Shown: positions 30,543 to 40,517 of the stretch, one piece after another
Layout: each line of letters begins with the position of its first letter
Numbering within the stretch: the stretch's first letter is position 1
NCBI RefSeq assembly: GCF_002104475.1
Contig: NZ_NBOF01000005.1
Coordinates: 1-64,000, forward strand
Length of the DNA stretch: 64,000 nucleotides
Reading direction: 5' to 3'
From: Cognaticolwellia mytili
GTDB lineage: Bacteria > Pseudomonadota > Gammaproteobacteria > Enterobacterales > Alteromonadaceae
Notes under the pieces: generated by a model
What the model saw: the letters and a program-made list of their open reading frames with translations, nothing else
Told to the model about the DNA's origin: nothing
Databases searched by the model: none
Program-made: the position numbers and the translations under genes

Positions 30543-30875
30543 TATTCTCTGAAAATATCACACTTTTTTTCGAACATTACAATTCAATTACAATTGCATT
30601 TTCCTGACCATTTAGTCAACTCAATAAATACGATAACATATTGTTTAATAAGATTTAAAACACAAAAATCACAACAAAAAAAATAGCTGTTGGCAACCCC
30701 GTCTTATTATCTTAATGCCCTTATGTTTCAAAAACATGAAAGTGCGAGTGAAAACTTTCACAACGAAAGAAAAAAAACTTTCGTTTTGTCTGTCGATCGC
30801 CTAAAATTGCGCTCCACAATCGGAATACCGAAACTAATCTTTACAAATCGTCATACTTTTAGGAGCGAATTCGCT
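30543..30875 (+). other. Long non-coding leader/promoter region of pckA
   Basis: These 333 AT-rich bases lie between the mrcA hairpin and the pckA start. The frame of pckA is open upstream to 30690 but has no family similarity there. No convincing riboswitch, operator or small gene was seen. The ribosome binding site AGGAG at 30861-30865 fixes the pckA start. Confidence 0.5.
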
Positions 30876-32486
30876 ATGGCAGCTTTAGAAAACTCAATTG
30901 ATTTATCTTCATACGGCATCACAGACGTTGCTGAGGTTGTTTACAATCCGTCTTATGAGTTGCTTTTCGCTGAGGAAACAAAATCTGACCTCACCGGTTT
31001 TGATAAAGGTGTCGTTACTGAATCAGGCGCTGTTTCAGTAGATACTGGTATATTTACGGGTCGTTCACCTAAAGATAAATACATTGTTCGTGATGACACA
31101 ACACGTGATACTGTTTGGTGGTCCGATCAAGGTAAAAACGACAACAAACCAATGACTCAAGAAACTTGGGATAGCTTAAAAAGCTTAGTGACTAATCAAC
31201 TATCAGGTCAGCGTCTATTTGTTGTTGATACTTATTGTGGTGCAGATGATGCTACACGCTTAAAAGTACGTTTTATTACTGAAGTTGCATGGCAAGCTCA
31301 TTTTGTTAAAAACATGTTTATTCGCCCAACTGATGCAGAATTAAAGGATTACGAGCCTGATTTTATCGTCATGAATGGCGCAAAAACTACTAACCCAAAT
31401 TGGCAAGAACAAGGTTTAAACTCTGAGAACTTTGTTGCATTTAACTTAACTGAAAAAATACAACTTATTGGCGGTACATGGTACGGCGGCGAAATGAAAA
31501 AAGGTATGTTCTCAATGATGAACTACTTACTACCTTTAAAAGGCATCGCTTCTATGCACTGTAGTGCTAACGTTGGTGCTGATGGCGACACAGCAGTATT
31601 CTTTGGTTTATCAGGTACGGGTAAAACTACATTGTCTACTGATCCTAAACGTCAGCTAATTGGTGATGACGAACATGGTTGGGACGAAAATGGCGTATTC
31701 AACTTTGAAGGTGGTTGTTATGCAAAAACCATTAACCTAAGTAAAGAGAATGAACCTGATATTTACAACGCAATACGTCGCGACGCATTACTAGAAAACG
31801 TAACAGTTGATAGTAACGGAAAAATTGATTTTGATGATAACTCAAAAACTGAAAACACGCGTGTTTCATACCCTATTCACCATATAGATAACATTGTTAA
31901 GCCAGTATCTCGTGCTGGCCATGCAAAAAAGGTTATTTTCTTAACTGCTGATGCTTTCGGTGTATTGCCTCCCGTTGCTAAATTGACTCCAGCACAAACA
32001 GAATATTACTTTCTATCAGGCTTTACTGCTAAATTAGCTGGTACTGAGCGTGGTATTACTGAGCCAACACCAGCATTCTCAAGCTGTTTTGGTGCCGCAT
32101 TTTTAAGCTTACATCCGACACAATATGCAGAAGTATTGCGCAACCGTATGCAAGCAGCAGGTGCTGAAGCTTATTTGGTAAACACCGGTTGGAATGGCAC
32201 AGGTAAACGTATTTCAATTAAAGATACACGTGCTATTATTGACGCGATTTTAGACGGCTCTATCGATGATGCTGAAACGCAAGTATTGCCATTATTCAAC
32301 TTAGATATTCCAACCTGTATTAATGGTGTTGATAACAGCATATTAGATCCACGCGACACTTATGCGGAGAAAGCTGAGTGGCAAACTAAAGCTGTTGACC
32401 TAGCTAATCGCTTCGTTAATAACTTCGATAAGTTTACTGACACTGATAACGGTAAATCACTAGTTGCTGCCGGACCTAAACTTTAA
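30876..32486 (+). CDS. pckA: Phosphoenolpyruvate carboxykinase (ATP)
   Basis: Gluconeogenic enzyme that converts oxaloacetate and ATP to PEP, CO2 and ADP. From the ATG at 30876 the product is 536 aa, the usual length. It shows [25 protein letters not shown], the P-loop [11 protein letters not shown], metal-binding [20 protein letters not shown] and [11 protein letters not shown]. An in-frame upstream extension of 62 codons is rejected because AGGAG lies 10 bases before this ATG and the extra residues are unrelated to the family. Confidence 0.96.
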   Translation: MAALENSIDLSSYGITDVAEVVYNPSYELLFAEETKSDLTGFDKGVVTESGAVSVDTGIFTGRSPKDKYIVRDDTTRDTVWWSDQGKNDNKPMTQETWDSLKSLVTNQLSGQRLFVVDTYCGADDATRLKVRFITEVAWQAHFVKNMFIRPTDAELKDYEPDFIVMNGAKTTNPNWQEQGLNSENFVAFNLTEKIQLIGGTWYGGEMKKGMFSMMNYLLPLKGIASMHCSANVGADGDTAVFFGLSGTGKTTLSTDPKRQLIGDDEHGWDENGVFNFEGGCYAKTINLSKENEPDIYNAIRRDALLENVTVDSNGKIDFDDNSKTENTRVSYPIHHIDNIVKPVSRAGHAKKVIFLTADAFGVLPPVAKLTPAQTEYYFLSGFTAKLAGTERGITEPTPAFSSCFGAAFLSLHPTQYAEVLRNRMQAAGAEAYLVNTGWNGTGKRISIKDTRAIIDAILDGSIDDAETQVLPLFNLDIPTCINGVDNSILDPRDTYAEKAEWQTKAVDLANRFVNNFDKFTDTDNGKSLVAAGPKL

Positions 32487-32576
32487 TTTGGTTTAAGCAT
32501 GGTATTAGTTATTTTTAATTAACTAAATACATTCTTATGCTCATATAGCATTGTGATCTAGCGTTCATTGCACATT

Positions 32577-32606
32577 AAAAAGCCATCGTAAATACGATGG
32601 CTTTTT
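32577..32606. terminator. Bidirectional intrinsic terminator between pckA and envZ
   Basis: AAAAAGCCATCGTA and TACGATGGCTTTTT form a perfect 14-bp stem around a two-base centre. The A run and T run let it serve both convergent genes. Confidence 0.9.
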
Positions 32607-32634
32607 AATAACTAAAATTTAATAGTTATTAATA

Positions 32635-33933
32635 TCAATCATGGCTGATCGGCAAGCACACTTTCGCACTTAAACCACCTTCTTGCCTATTTGAAAGTTT
32701 TACGCGGCCACCATGGGTATCGACGATACGCTTTATAATTGCTAAACCCAAACCGCTACCTTCTGTACCTCTGGCTTTGTCACCTTGAGTAAATGGTTGA
32801 AAAAGACGCTCAATATCTTTTTCTGGAATACCCGGGCCTTGATCACAAACACAAAAACAAATTTCTTTTTTACGCTCATCATATGAGCTCGAAATGACTA
32901 TTTTGCCATCTGAATAGCGTAATGCGTTCTGAATCAAATTAGCTAAAGCACGTTTCATAGCAACATAGCGTAAAGCTAGCTTAGGTAAAGGTTGCGCTTC
33001 AAATTCAATTGCACGATCTAGGATACTTTCAGATTGCACAACATCATCAATCAAGACATTAATATCAGAAAGCACTGCCTTGTCTTTGCTATCATGTCGA
33101 ATATAATCAATAAATTGATCAATGATGGTGTTCATATCATCGATGTCACCTTCGATACCATCTTTTAGAAACTCATCTTGTTGGGAGATCATTTCAGTCG
33201 CCAAGCGAATACGCGTTAGTGGTGTACGTAAGTCATGAGAAATCCCCGCCATCAGCAAATTTCTATCATCTTCAAGCTGCTTAATTCCTTTCGACATATG
33301 ATTAAAAGCCTGAGTTACTGCAACAATTTCAGTTGTTCCTCGCTCGCTTAACGGCTCAGGAAAGTCGCCACGACCAACATCATGTGCAGCACTTTGCAAA
33401 GCACCCAACGGACGGTTAAGCTGACGAACAAATAGCCAACCACCCATGACACTTAAAATACCTAGAATCATTAATACTAAAATAAGTGGTGAAAAATTTT
33501 CTTCTTCTAAGCCATTAATTGGTATTTTAACCCAGTAATCTGGCGCTTGCGGTGGTCGAATCCAAAAAAGGTATTCATCACCTTGTGATATACGTACCTC
33601 TGCAGGCCCGCCAAGTAAGTTAGACATTTCAGCTGAACGAAAAGCGTAATATACGGCGTCTTGCAAGCCAAGTTTCATTGCAGCCGCTTCACGGTAGACC
33701 CCAATTCCGGTTTCTCGTGTAAAAGCATCTCCCATTGCAGGGCTTAGCTCTTCTTCAGCAATATCAATAAAGACAACACGGACTTGCTTCGCTAATAATT
33801 GATTCACTTGCTGCGCATTAGGTTGAATGATATATATCGACATCGATATAAAGGACACCACCTGATTAATTAACAGCAAAACACCGATTAATAGCACCGT
33901 TTGGCCGAAGGCACTGCGTGGCAATATTTTCAT
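32635..33933 (-). CDS. envZ: Sensor histidine kinase EnvZ
   Basis: Inner-membrane osmosensor that phosphorylates OmpR. The 432-aa protein has two transmembrane segments (about residues 13-32 and 157-176) around a periplasmic domain, then HAMP ([22 protein letters not shown]). The DHp box [17 protein letters not shown] carries the phospho-acceptor His. The ATPase domain has [17 protein letters not shown] and GSGLGLAI. It lies 37 bases downstream of ompR on the same strand. Confidence 0.95.
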   Translation of the reverse strand: MKILPRSAFGQTVLLIGVLLLINQVVSFISMSIYIIQPNAQQVNQLLAKQVRVVFIDIAEEELSPAMGDAFTRETGIGVYREAAAMKLGLQDAVYYAFRSAEMSNLLGGPAEVRISQGDEYLFWIRPPQAPDYWVKIPINGLEEENFSPLILVLMILGILSVMGGWLFVRQLNRPLGALQSAAHDVGRGDFPEPLSERGTTEIVAVTQAFNHMSKGIKQLEDDRNLLMAGISHDLRTPLTRIRLATEMISQQDEFLKDGIEGDIDDMNTIIDQFIDYIRHDSKDKAVLSDINVLIDDVVQSESILDRAIEFEAQPLPKLALRYVAMKRALANLIQNALRYSDGKIVISSSYDERKKEICFCVCDQGPGIPEKDIERLFQPFTQGDKARGTEGSGLGLAIIKRIVDTHGGRVKLSNRQEGGLSAKVCLPISHD

Positions 33934-33970
33934 AAACGTCTACTAGATAGAATTATTTCAAAGCTAAAGA

Positions 33971-34696
33971 TCAAGCAACTGATTTCCCTTCGGGAACAAA
34001 AACATAACCTAAGCCCCAAACCGTTTGAATATAGCGAGGCTTGGCTGGATCTTCTTCTAACATTCGACGTAGTCGAGATACTTGCACATCAATACTACGT
34101 TCTAATGCTGAGTAATCTCGGCCACGAGCCAAATTCATTAATTTATCTCGAGACAACGGTTCTCTTGGATGTGTGATCAAGGCTTTTAATACCGCAAACT
34201 CACCACTAGTTAGTGGCATATTAACATCACCTTTAAGCATTTCGCGAGTAGCAAGATTAAGCTGATATTCACCAAACGAGATAACATTTTCTTCTTGCGA
34301 TGGTGCTCCTGGTGCTTCTTGAACACGACGGCGTAACACAGCCTTAATACGTGCAAGTAATTCACGCGGGTTAAATGGCTTTGGCATATAGTCGTCAGCA
34401 CCAAGCTCTAGCCCGATGATACGGTCAACTTCATCACCTTTCGCCGTTAGCATCACAATAGGAATATCATTTGAATTTTGTCTCAAACGTCGACAAATAG
34501 ACAAGCCATCTTCGCCCGGTAACATAAGATCAAGTACTAGCAGATGAAAGTTTTCTCGCTCAAGCAATCGATCCATTTGCTCGGAGTTTGCAGCACTTCG
34601 TACAACAAATCCTTGCTCTACCAAATAGCGTTCCAGTAAAGCCCGTAAACGCATGTCATCGTCTACTACCAAAACCTTCGGTGTTTCATGTCCCAT
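33971..34696 (-). CDS. ompR: Response regulator OmpR
   Basis: Transcription factor for outer-membrane porins and osmotic response. The 241-aa protein has a receiver with the acidic pair DDD near residue 12, phospho-acceptor LVLDLMLPGEDGL, MLTAKGDE and the switch lysine in YMPKPFNPREL. A C-terminal winged helix follows with PREPLSRDKLMNLARGRDYSALERSIDVQVSRLRR shared with OmpR (described in pieces) and VWGLGYVFVPEG. It forms an operon with envZ. Confidence 0.96.
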   Translation of the reverse strand: MGHETPKVLVVDDDMRLRALLERYLVEQGFVVRSAANSEQMDRLLERENFHLLVLDLMLPGEDGLSICRRLRQNSNDIPIVMLTAKGDEVDRIIGLELGADDYMPKPFNPRELLARIKAVLRRRVQEAPGAPSQEENVISFGEYQLNLATREMLKGDVNMPLTSGEFAVLKALITHPREPLSRDKLMNLARGRDYSALERSIDVQVSRLRRMLEEDPAKPRYIQTVWGLGYVFVPEGKSVA

Positions 34697-34987
34697 AATG
34701 CTTGTTCCATTTTTATTTTTAACTTAGCTTAACTATAAGCTATATTAAGGTGAATTTAAAAAACTGTTCTGTATCAGTCCAGTAGCATTTGTTACAAATT
34801 ATGTTACTGATTAACCATACGAAGGTATAGAATTATATCAACTTTCCTACATTTCTCCCCCGCAAGCTTCAATATCGCAATATAAAAACTAATTAAGTCG
34901 GTAAGATTATCAGCCATTATCACAATGGTCAGAACTTAGCATTGTTAGAATGCTTACTTTCGTGATGTATTGTGGGAGAATGGCCCA

Positions 34988-35350
34988 ATGAGAGTTTGGA
35001 TTTATTTTCACAAAGCACCTATTCGAGTTTTGCTAATTAGCAAAAGGCGCCGTCTTGTGCAAATTAAGCGCAGTATGTTAAAAGTAAAAGTTGCCCTAGC
35101 CCAAGAAAAAGTTGAAACAAGAGAAATGCTTAGCATCTACAAACGCTATACAAAACGTCAAGCAAGCGCGGAAGAAATGCGCATTGCTAATCAGCAATTT
35201 ATTGATGTATTAAAAGGGCTGGGTCTTGGTGTATTTGCTGTATTACCTTTTTCCCCTATTACCATACCCATTATGATAAAAGTTGGCCGTATGGTCGGTG
35301 TAGAAATACTGCCCAGCTCATTTATCGAACAAAAAAAAAATGAAAAGTGA
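34988..35350 (+). CDS. LETM1-like domain protein
   Basis: A 120-aa protein with a basic N-terminal half and a hydrophobic C-terminal segment GLGLGVFAVLPFSPITIPIMIKVGRMVGVEILPSSF. This resembles the bacterial LETM1-like/RBD family of unknown function. The open frame has a TTG at 34970, but the ATG at 34988 has GGGAG nine bases upstream and is preferred. It is followed seven bases on by the convergent stop of the next gene. Confidence 0.7.
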   Translation: MRVWIYFHKAPIRVLLISKRRRLVQIKRSMLKVKVALAQEKVETREMLSIYKRYTKRQASAEEMRIANQQFIDVLKGLGLGVFAVLPFSPITIPIMIKVGRMVGVEILPSSFIEQKKNEK

Positions 35351-35357
35351 TTGTAAA

Positions 35358-35855
35358 TTATTTCAAATAATTAATAGCTTGCTCTGTAACGCATTGAGTA
35401 AAACTTTTTTGCCGCTCAGCCCGAGAAAGTGAAGCAACAGCTTTAGTTACTAAAGCCATTTTTTGCTGTTTATCTTCAGCTGACAAATCAGATAACTGCT
35501 CATGAAAACAACCCATTAACCCATAATTTAAAGCAATATCTGACTTAGCCGATGCCCCCGCTAAGCACTCAATTAAATTTTCGGCTAAAACATTTCGATC
35601 AACTTTAGTGATCAAGGCTTTAATTGTTAAACTACTGTCTGTCTGCTTTTGTTGCTGGCAACTAAAATACATATCAGCAACAGCAACAATTGGAATAAGT
35701 TTTTCATGTTGAGCGCCAAAACGATCCTTAAGCCATTGATCCATATTTAGCTGCTGAGAGGTTTGAGCATACATCGGCATACTAAAAGCTAAACACATGC
35801 ACGTTAGCATGGTGCTAACACCCGTATTTTTCATTATTAAAGCAATTCTTGCCAT
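35358..35855 (-). CDS. Small secreted hypothetical protein
   Basis: Unrecognised 165-aa protein. The start at 35855 follows AAAGGATAACATT and gives a clear signal peptide ending MYAQ-T. The mature part is helical and has four or more cysteines (FSCQQQK, IECLAG, MGCFHEQ, TQCVTE) spaced so that disulfides in the periplasm are likely. It lies beside a periplasmic thioredoxin-like gene, which could be relevant to its folding, but they are divergent. Confidence 0.6.
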   Translation of the reverse strand: MARIALIMKNTGVSTMLTCMCLAFSMPMYAQTSQQLNMDQWLKDRFGAQHEKLIPIVAVADMYFSCQQQKQTDSSLTIKALITKVDRNVLAENLIECLAGASAKSDIALNYGLMGCFHEQLSDLSAEDKQQKMALVTKAVASLSRAERQKSFTQCVTEQAINYLK

Positions 35856-36024
35856 AATGTTATCCTTTAAGTGGCTTGGATATATAATATAAAAAGAAGC
35901 CTCGTATGTCTGTAAACAAATGAGTAAAAGCATTTACATTAAAATTTACTGATAAGCTTTTGCAATTTACTGTTGCATGTTTAAATAACGTAATAAACAC
36001 AATTAATGATGACATGAGTAAACT

Positions 36025-36516
36025 TTGAAAATTAAATTTGTATTTTTATTGGTGAGCACATTGGCTATTTCTAAGCTAACTTTCGCTAAGCAGCCCACTG
36101 AAGTGAATACCGTTATGCAGTTAACCCAGCAACTACAAGCGCAAAAAGGTAAAGTGGTATACATTGATTTTTGGTCATCTTGGTGTGTTCCGTGTCGAGA
36201 ATCATTTCCGTGGATGAATAAATTACAGCGAAAATACCAACAACAAGGCTTAACTATTTTAAGTATTAACCTAGATCATGATCGAAAATTGGCCGATGAA
36301 TTTTTGATCGAAAACCCTGCACTATTTCCAGTCATCTATGATCCTAAGGGGCTTATTGCTAGAAAGTACAAACTTAGAGGTATGCCCAGCAGTTTCATCA
36401 TTAACCGAACAGGTCAAATTGTTAGTGCGCATGTCGGTTTTAATAAGCAGAAGAGTTTAGCTTACGAGCAAGAAATTATTCAACTTTTAAACATGTCAGT
36501 AACTCTAAATCCATAG
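36025..36516 (+). CDS. TlpA-like periplasmic thioredoxin-fold oxidoreductase
   Basis: The 163-aa protein has a signal peptide (hydrophobic residues 4-20, FA-K) and a thioredoxin fold with the redox motif WSSWCVPCRE (CVPC), FPVIYDP and the cis-proline GMPSSFIINR. It belongs to the TlpA/ResA group used for disulfide reduction or cytochrome maturation. The start appears to be TTG. The nearest ATGs (36011 and 36014) are out of frame and stop at once. It stands alone, with no cytochrome c maturation genes nearby. Confidence 0.82.
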   Translation: MKIKFVFLLVSTLAISKLTFAKQPTEVNTVMQLTQQLQAQKGKVVYIDFWSSWCVPCRESFPWMNKLQRKYQQQGLTILSINLDHDRKLADEFLIENPALFPVIYDPKGLIARKYKLRGMPSSFIINRTGQIVSAHVGFNKQKSLAYEQEIIQLLNMSVTLNP

Positions 36517-36671
36517 CATTTATTAACTATTCATTTATACGGTAAGGTTTTTATTACCTGCTCTCGTCAACCATCCGCAAGGAAACACTTCTGTTTTGTC
36601 TCCATCTTCGATTATTTTCTAGATTCAACTCGCAGGAAACGGCAAGACTAATATCATTTCGTATAAATGTG

Positions 36672-36715
36672 ATACCCAAGCCACTTGAAGATATTATTTC
36701 AAATGTTTTGGGTAT
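36672..36715. repeat. Dispersed palindromic repeat, copy 1
   Basis: ATACCCAA and TTGGGTAT bound a 44-base unit containing CCCAAGCCACTTGAAGATA. A diverged copy in the other orientation lies at 60911-60961 (CCCAAGCTACTTGTAGATA). Both sit between genes, like REP-type intergenic repeats of marine gammaproteobacteria. Confidence 0.6.
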
Positions 36716-36729
36716 ATTTTCAATTTAGC

Positions 36730-37560
36730 TTATTTAGGCTGAATCATGTGCACATCGCGTTGTGGGAATGGGATAGTAATATTTTCACGATCAAATGCTA
36801 ATTTAACCTCTTCCATCACACCAAAATATACTGGCCAGTAATTTTCTGAGTTAGTCCATGGACGAACCAAAATGTTTATCGAACTATCAGCATGAGCAGA
36901 AACAAAAATATCAACAGCTGGCGATTTCAAAATACGTTCATCTGCATCCACAACACTTTGTAGTACTTCTTTAGCCTTTTTAATATCATCGCCATAACTA
37001 ATACCAAAGGTTAAATCAACTCTGCGTGTTGGCTCTACAAACAGGTTTTTCACACAACCATTTGATAATAAGCCATTAGGAATAATTACTCGTTGATTAT
37101 CTAAAGTCAGCAATATGGTATTAAAGATTTGAATTTCTTGTACTACACCAACATAGCCCTGTGCATCAATAACATCACCGGCTTTAAAGGGTTTGAAGAA
37201 TAAGATTAAAATACCGCCAGCAAAGTTAGACAGGCTGCCTTGTAAGGCTAAGCCTACAGCTAAACCTGCTGCACCAAGCACCGCAATTAAGGAAGTAGTT
37301 TCAACACCTACCATAGAAGCGAATATAATAATTAATATCGCTTTAAGTAAAATACTGACGATACTCAACATAAATTGATGCAGAGTAATTTCAACTTTTT
37401 TCTTGCCCATCGCCAAATCAAATAGCTTTAGAATCCGTTTGATAATCCAAAGCCCAATAATTAGTACGATGATTGCGACAATTAATTTAGTGCCAAACTG
37501 AACAGCTAAATCTCCCATCATAGTGGCATATCGTTCGAGAGTACTGACATTCATTTCCAT
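36730..37560 (-). CDS. mscS: Small-conductance mechanosensitive channel, MscS family
   Basis: Inner-membrane valve that releases solutes on hypo-osmotic shock. The 276-aa protein has three transmembrane helices. The pore helix TM3 reads LGAAGLAVGLALQGSLSNFAGG, with the Gly/Ala packing pattern of E. coli MscS, followed by FFKPFKAGDVID (beta domain) and the vestibule with VIIPNGLLSN. Length matches the minimal MscS type. A second family member is at 58479-59303. Confidence 0.95.
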   Translation of the reverse strand: MEMNVSTLERYATMMGDLAVQFGTKLIVAIIVLIIGLWIIKRILKLFDLAMGKKKVEITLHQFMLSIVSILLKAILIIIFASMVGVETTSLIAVLGAAGLAVGLALQGSLSNFAGGILILFFKPFKAGDVIDAQGYVGVVQEIQIFNTILLTLDNQRVIIPNGLLSNGCVKNLFVEPTRRVDLTFGISYGDDIKKAKEVLQSVVDADERILKSPAVDIFVSAHADSSINILVRPWTNSENYWPVYFGVMEEVKLAFDRENITIPFPQRDVHMIQPK

Positions 37561-37646
37561 AGTGTGTTCCTATTCATTGTTTTGATTTTATCGTTAACGC
37601 ATTACTTTCAATAGTATAGCTATGGAAAACTTAATTTCACACATAA

Positions 37647-37674
37647 AAAAAGCGAGCTTAATAGCTCGCTTTTT
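37647..37674 (-). terminator. Intrinsic terminator of the lost TonB-receptor gene
   Basis: AAAAAGCGAGCT and AGCTCGCTTTTT flank a TAAT loop. On the minus strand it begins 19 bases after the stop of the receptor remnant at 37693, so it is the terminator that gene left behind. Confidence 0.85.
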
Positions 37675-37692
37675 CAGATTTAGACAGTTGTT

Positions 37693-37893
37693 CTAAAAAT
37701 TATATTTATAACCTAATGTCACACTGCGTGGTTTACCGACCATAATAGAACCATGTGTACGTGTTGCCATATATTCTTTATCAAGTAAATTATCAACATT
37801 GAAGGTGATTTCTTGATTATCTGCAACGCTGTAGTGAGCAGCCATATCAACAACTGTGCGACTGTCAATTGATTCATCAGAAATAATAGTGCC
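37693..37893 (-). pseudogene. C-terminal remnant of a TonB-dependent receptor
   Basis: Translating the minus strand gives about 67 residues including VDMAAHYSVADNQEITFNVDNLLDKEYMATR and ending GYKYNF with a terminal Phe. VDNLLDKEY and the aromatic end are hallmarks of the last strands of siderophore-type TonB-dependent receptors. An in-frame TAA (37894-37896) lies directly upstream and the rest of the gene (normally about 2 kb) is absent, so this is a deletion remnant. Its terminator survives downstream. Confidence 0.85.
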
Positions 37894-37935
37894 TTAACTA
37901 GCTAACGGACGATGGTCGTAAAAAACAACAAATAT

Positions 37936-37955
37936 CTCGGCCGCAAGCGACCGAG
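37936..37955 (-). terminator. Intrinsic terminator downstream of the PEP-CTERM gene
   Basis: On the minus strand CTCGGTCG and CGGCCGAG pair (one G-U) around CTTG, followed by a T-rich tract (positions 37934 down to 37921). It would end transcription from the interrupted PEP-CTERM gene. Confidence 0.75.
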
Positions 37956-37957
37956 CT

Positions 37958-38011
37958 TTAAGATAGTTTAAAGTTTCTACCATCATTTACATCAGCAGGT
38001 GTTGAAAGCAT
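37958..38011 (-). other. Possible 17-codon ORF or gene tail
   Basis: The minus strand reads MLSTPADVNDGRNFKLS then TAA, two bases before the terminator stem at 37936-37955. There is no ribosome binding site. The position right against a terminator suggests it may be the tail of a gene lost by deletion rather than a real small gene. Confidence 0.25.
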
Positions 38012-38060
38012 AATAACAACCTATAAGATAGATCAATACTGATTGCATAAGAGCAATATA

Positions 38061-38783
38061 TTATGCTTTTTGTCGCAGAGTTAGACCAGCCAATAAAATA
38101 GCCATAAGAAACAATGAACTACTCGATGGTTCCGGAACTTCAACTCGACTCATTATTCTTTGATTATGGATCATCTTAATCGGGTTAATATTTACCACTT
38201 GTTGGTAATCTTTTACCAACAAAGTACTATAGAAAGAGCTACCACGCACACGCCAAGTATTAAAATTTGCTGTCTCTCCAACTAAATATGCTTTATCATC
38301 TTGAATATCCGACATTGAATTGTATAAATGAAAGTATTTTAAATTTCCATCATCCCCTTCAAACCAACCTAAAGAATACTTACTTCCCCCAACCAAATTA
38401 TTAACCCCCATAACATTAAAAATATTTTCAATATTTTCAATATTTGAAATACCATTAATATCATTTGTTTGATTGGTTCGGCCAAAACCTTTTCCATAGT
38501 GGTTTATATTATTATATCCTTCACTAATATCACCAAAGACATTTGACCAAAGACCCATAAGGTCTTTTTGATTTGCTAGGCTCCAGCCGTCATATATTTC
38601 ATTGTCTTCAAGTAAACTTGTTACTTTATTATACGATAATCCATTATTAACACCGAAATCCATTCATTCCAAAAGGGTAGTATCATCAATAAATGAAGCA
38701 TTTTCCGTGTCAATCAATCCGGCGTTGGCACTTAAAGATAAAAGGTATAAAGCAAACAAGGTTGGGAACACTTTGATTATCAT
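38061..38783 (-). pseudogene. PEP-CTERM sorted protein interrupted by one in-frame TGA
   Basis: Reading from the ATG at 38783 gives a signal peptide (VFPTLFALYLLSLSANA), then GLIDTENASFIDDTTLLE, a TGA at 38664-38666, and directly MDFGVNNGLSYNKV continuing open to 38061. Frame is kept across the TGA and nothing else is lost. In related proteins this spot typically reads LEW-MD, so TGG to TGA is the likely change. The C-terminus has VPEPSSSSLFLMAILLAGLTLRQK: the PEP motif, hydrophobic helix and basic tail recognised by exosortase. The 200-aa open frame after the stop has no signal peptide. No exosortase gene is in the window. Confidence 0.8.
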
Positions 38784-38841
38784 AATAATTTTAGGTTGTT
38801 AAGGGGGTATATCAACACTGTAAAAAAATATGACAAATAAT

Positions 38842-39378
38842 TTAGCCTCTTTTTCTAATTATCTTCGCCGGAACTCCTGCAACGTAAACATTTTCAGGTA
38901 CGTTTTTAGTCACTACACTACCTGCTGCAATGATTGCACCTTGTCCAATAGTAACTCCGGGCAGTATTATACAGCTAGCGCCAATCCATACATCATTATG
39001 AATAATAACAGCTCGCTTGATATGCCCTGCATTAAATATTCGATTTGGTAATGCTGGAACACTGTGGTTAGAAGTCAATATATGTGTATTGTAGCCAACT
39101 AAGACTCTATTCCCAATAGTTAGTCCCCCATCCGTTGTAAGCAGTACTCCTTTTGCTAAATCAACATCATCTCCCAATACAAGGTTTTTGCCGCTAAAAA
39201 TCCAAACGCCAGGGTAAAAAACAACACGACTCCCCACCTTAGCATTAAAAAATAATGACAAATAGCTGGCTTTAACGAAATTAAAAAACCTCAAGCGAGG
39301 CAATAAAAAAACAAATGTAGAAAAATATTCGATCAAGCATATCAGATCGTACCTTAGGTAGTTTCTATAGAAACTCAT
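38842..39378 (-). CDS. Hexapeptide-repeat acyltransferase (WcaF/maltose-acetyltransferase type)
   Basis: Left-handed beta-helix enzyme that probably O-acetylates a sugar of the surface polysaccharide. The 178-aa product has hexapeptide turns ([43 protein letters not shown]) and the expected His in TSNHSVP. It ends [13 protein letters not shown], typical of the family. GGAG eight bases before the ATG at 39378 sets the start, although an ATG 33 bases upstream is in frame. It overlaps the glycosyltransferase end by 14 bases and is last in the left arm of the polysaccharide locus. Confidence 0.85.
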   Translation of the reverse strand: MSFYRNYLRYDLICLIEYFSTFVFLLPRLRFFNFVKASYLSLFFNAKVGSRVVFYPGVWIFSGKNLVLGDDVDLAKGVLLTTDGGLTIGNRVLVGYNTHILTSNHSVPALPNRIFNAGHIKRAVIIHNDVWIGASCIILPGVTIGQGAIIAAGSVVTKNVPENVYVAGVPAKIIRKRG

Positions 39379-40489
39379 TAATAATCTCCATGTATTGTTG
39401 AAATTTTTCATTTGAATTTGGCATTTGTTCTAATAGCTTACTGCCTTGCGCAGTATATTGATCAAATTTAGCTTGAGATTCAAATATCGTTAATATCTTT
39501 TTCGCAGATATCTCAGGTTCGTTTAAATCAACATATATCGCAGAGTCAAAGCACGAGTCATGAGCATATTCAGCATCTCGACAAATTAGCAATCTTTTTG
39601 CAGCCCATGATTCAACCCAATTATTCGAAAAGCTCTCAAGATACGCCACATTGATTAGAGCATGAGACTCACTAATAATTTTAGGTATATCATTTGACGA
39701 CAAAAAACCACCGTTGGTAAGGTGCTGTTCAATATTCAACCTATTAAACGCACTTTTAACTTCCATGAAATAATCATCGTTTGGTAGTGTGCAAATTAAA
39801 TTAAAACTTTTGTTCAAACAATTTATGTTTAAAAAATGAAATAATGGAGCTAACAAGGGAATATTTTTGTTAGGGTGACTCCCTGTTATATAGGTAATAT
39901 TTATCGTTTGCATATCTTCTAATTTAACGGTTTCAATACAGCCTAACTGATCAACTATTAGACCGCTTGCGGCCATTTTTACAACCCGCACTTTGGCATC
40001 ACCAAATACTTTGTTTTGGCTACTTAATCGACCAAGCCTTTCCGTTTCAAGAATGACAACATCGCTTAATTTCATCAACTGTAAAATGAGTAAATCATTA
40101 ATTCGTTTAATCATTCGTTTATATCGAGGAAGGAAATTCCAAAACTTTTTATCCTTCTCCACAACATTTGAACGAGCAAAACCTGAAATCTTTATAGATT
40201 TCCCAGAAAGAATAGGGCAATTACCAAAAAGCGTAAAAATCACCTTTGCGTTATTTTTCAAGCAAACACGCCGAGCATAAAAAAACTCAAATAATAATCT
40301 GCCAAATAAACCTGAACCGAAAGATTCGAATTTAATATCATTTTCTTGGCAATACAATTCTAAATCACTTCCTTTTCTGACTAGGCATTGATAGTCCGTT
40401 AATTCACTTTTTTTTAATGCGGTTAACAACGAAAACGCGTTTTGTAAACCGCCGCCTTTGGCGACAGGGAATAAATTAACTATTATCAT
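39365..40489 (-). CDS. Glycosyltransferase (GT4-like, GT-B fold)
   Basis: The 374-aa product starts [22 protein letters not shown], a GT-B start with a glycine-rich acceptor-side loop. It has [20 protein letters not shown] in the middle and [31 protein letters not shown] near residue 290. The E-x7-E pattern there (ESFSNNWVE) matches GT4 enzymes. AAAAGG six bases before the ATG supports this start over the codon six bases upstream. The donor and acceptor sugars cannot be told from sequence. Confidence 0.78.
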   Translation of the reverse strand: MIIVNLFPVAKGGGLQNAFSLLTALKKSELTDYQCLVRKGSDLELYCQENDIKFESFGSGLFGRLLFEFFYARRVCLKNNAKVIFTLFGNCPILSGKSIKISGFARSNVVEKDKKFWNFLPRYKRMIKRINDLLILQLMKLSDVVILETERLGRLSSQNKVFGDAKVRVVKMAASGLIVDQLGCIETVKLEDMQTINITYITGSHPNKNIPLLAPLFHFLNINCLNKSFNLICTLPNDDYFMEVKSAFNRLNIEQHLTNGGFLSSNDIPKIISESHALINVAYLESFSNNWVESWAAKRLLICRDAEYAHDSCFDSAIYVDLNEPEISAKKILTIFESQAKFDQYTAQGSKLLEQMPNSNEKFQQYMEIINEFL

Positions 40490-40517
40490 GGGCAACCTTT
40501 TTCATTTGAATGACTCA

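Noticed and set aside
30690..30875. In-frame N-terminal extension of PckA
   Set aside because: It has no family similarity and a good ribosome binding site precedes the downstream ATG.
38602..38802. 66-codon frame opposite the start of the PEP-CTERM gene
   Set aside because: It is the antisense of the signal-peptide region and has no initiation signal.
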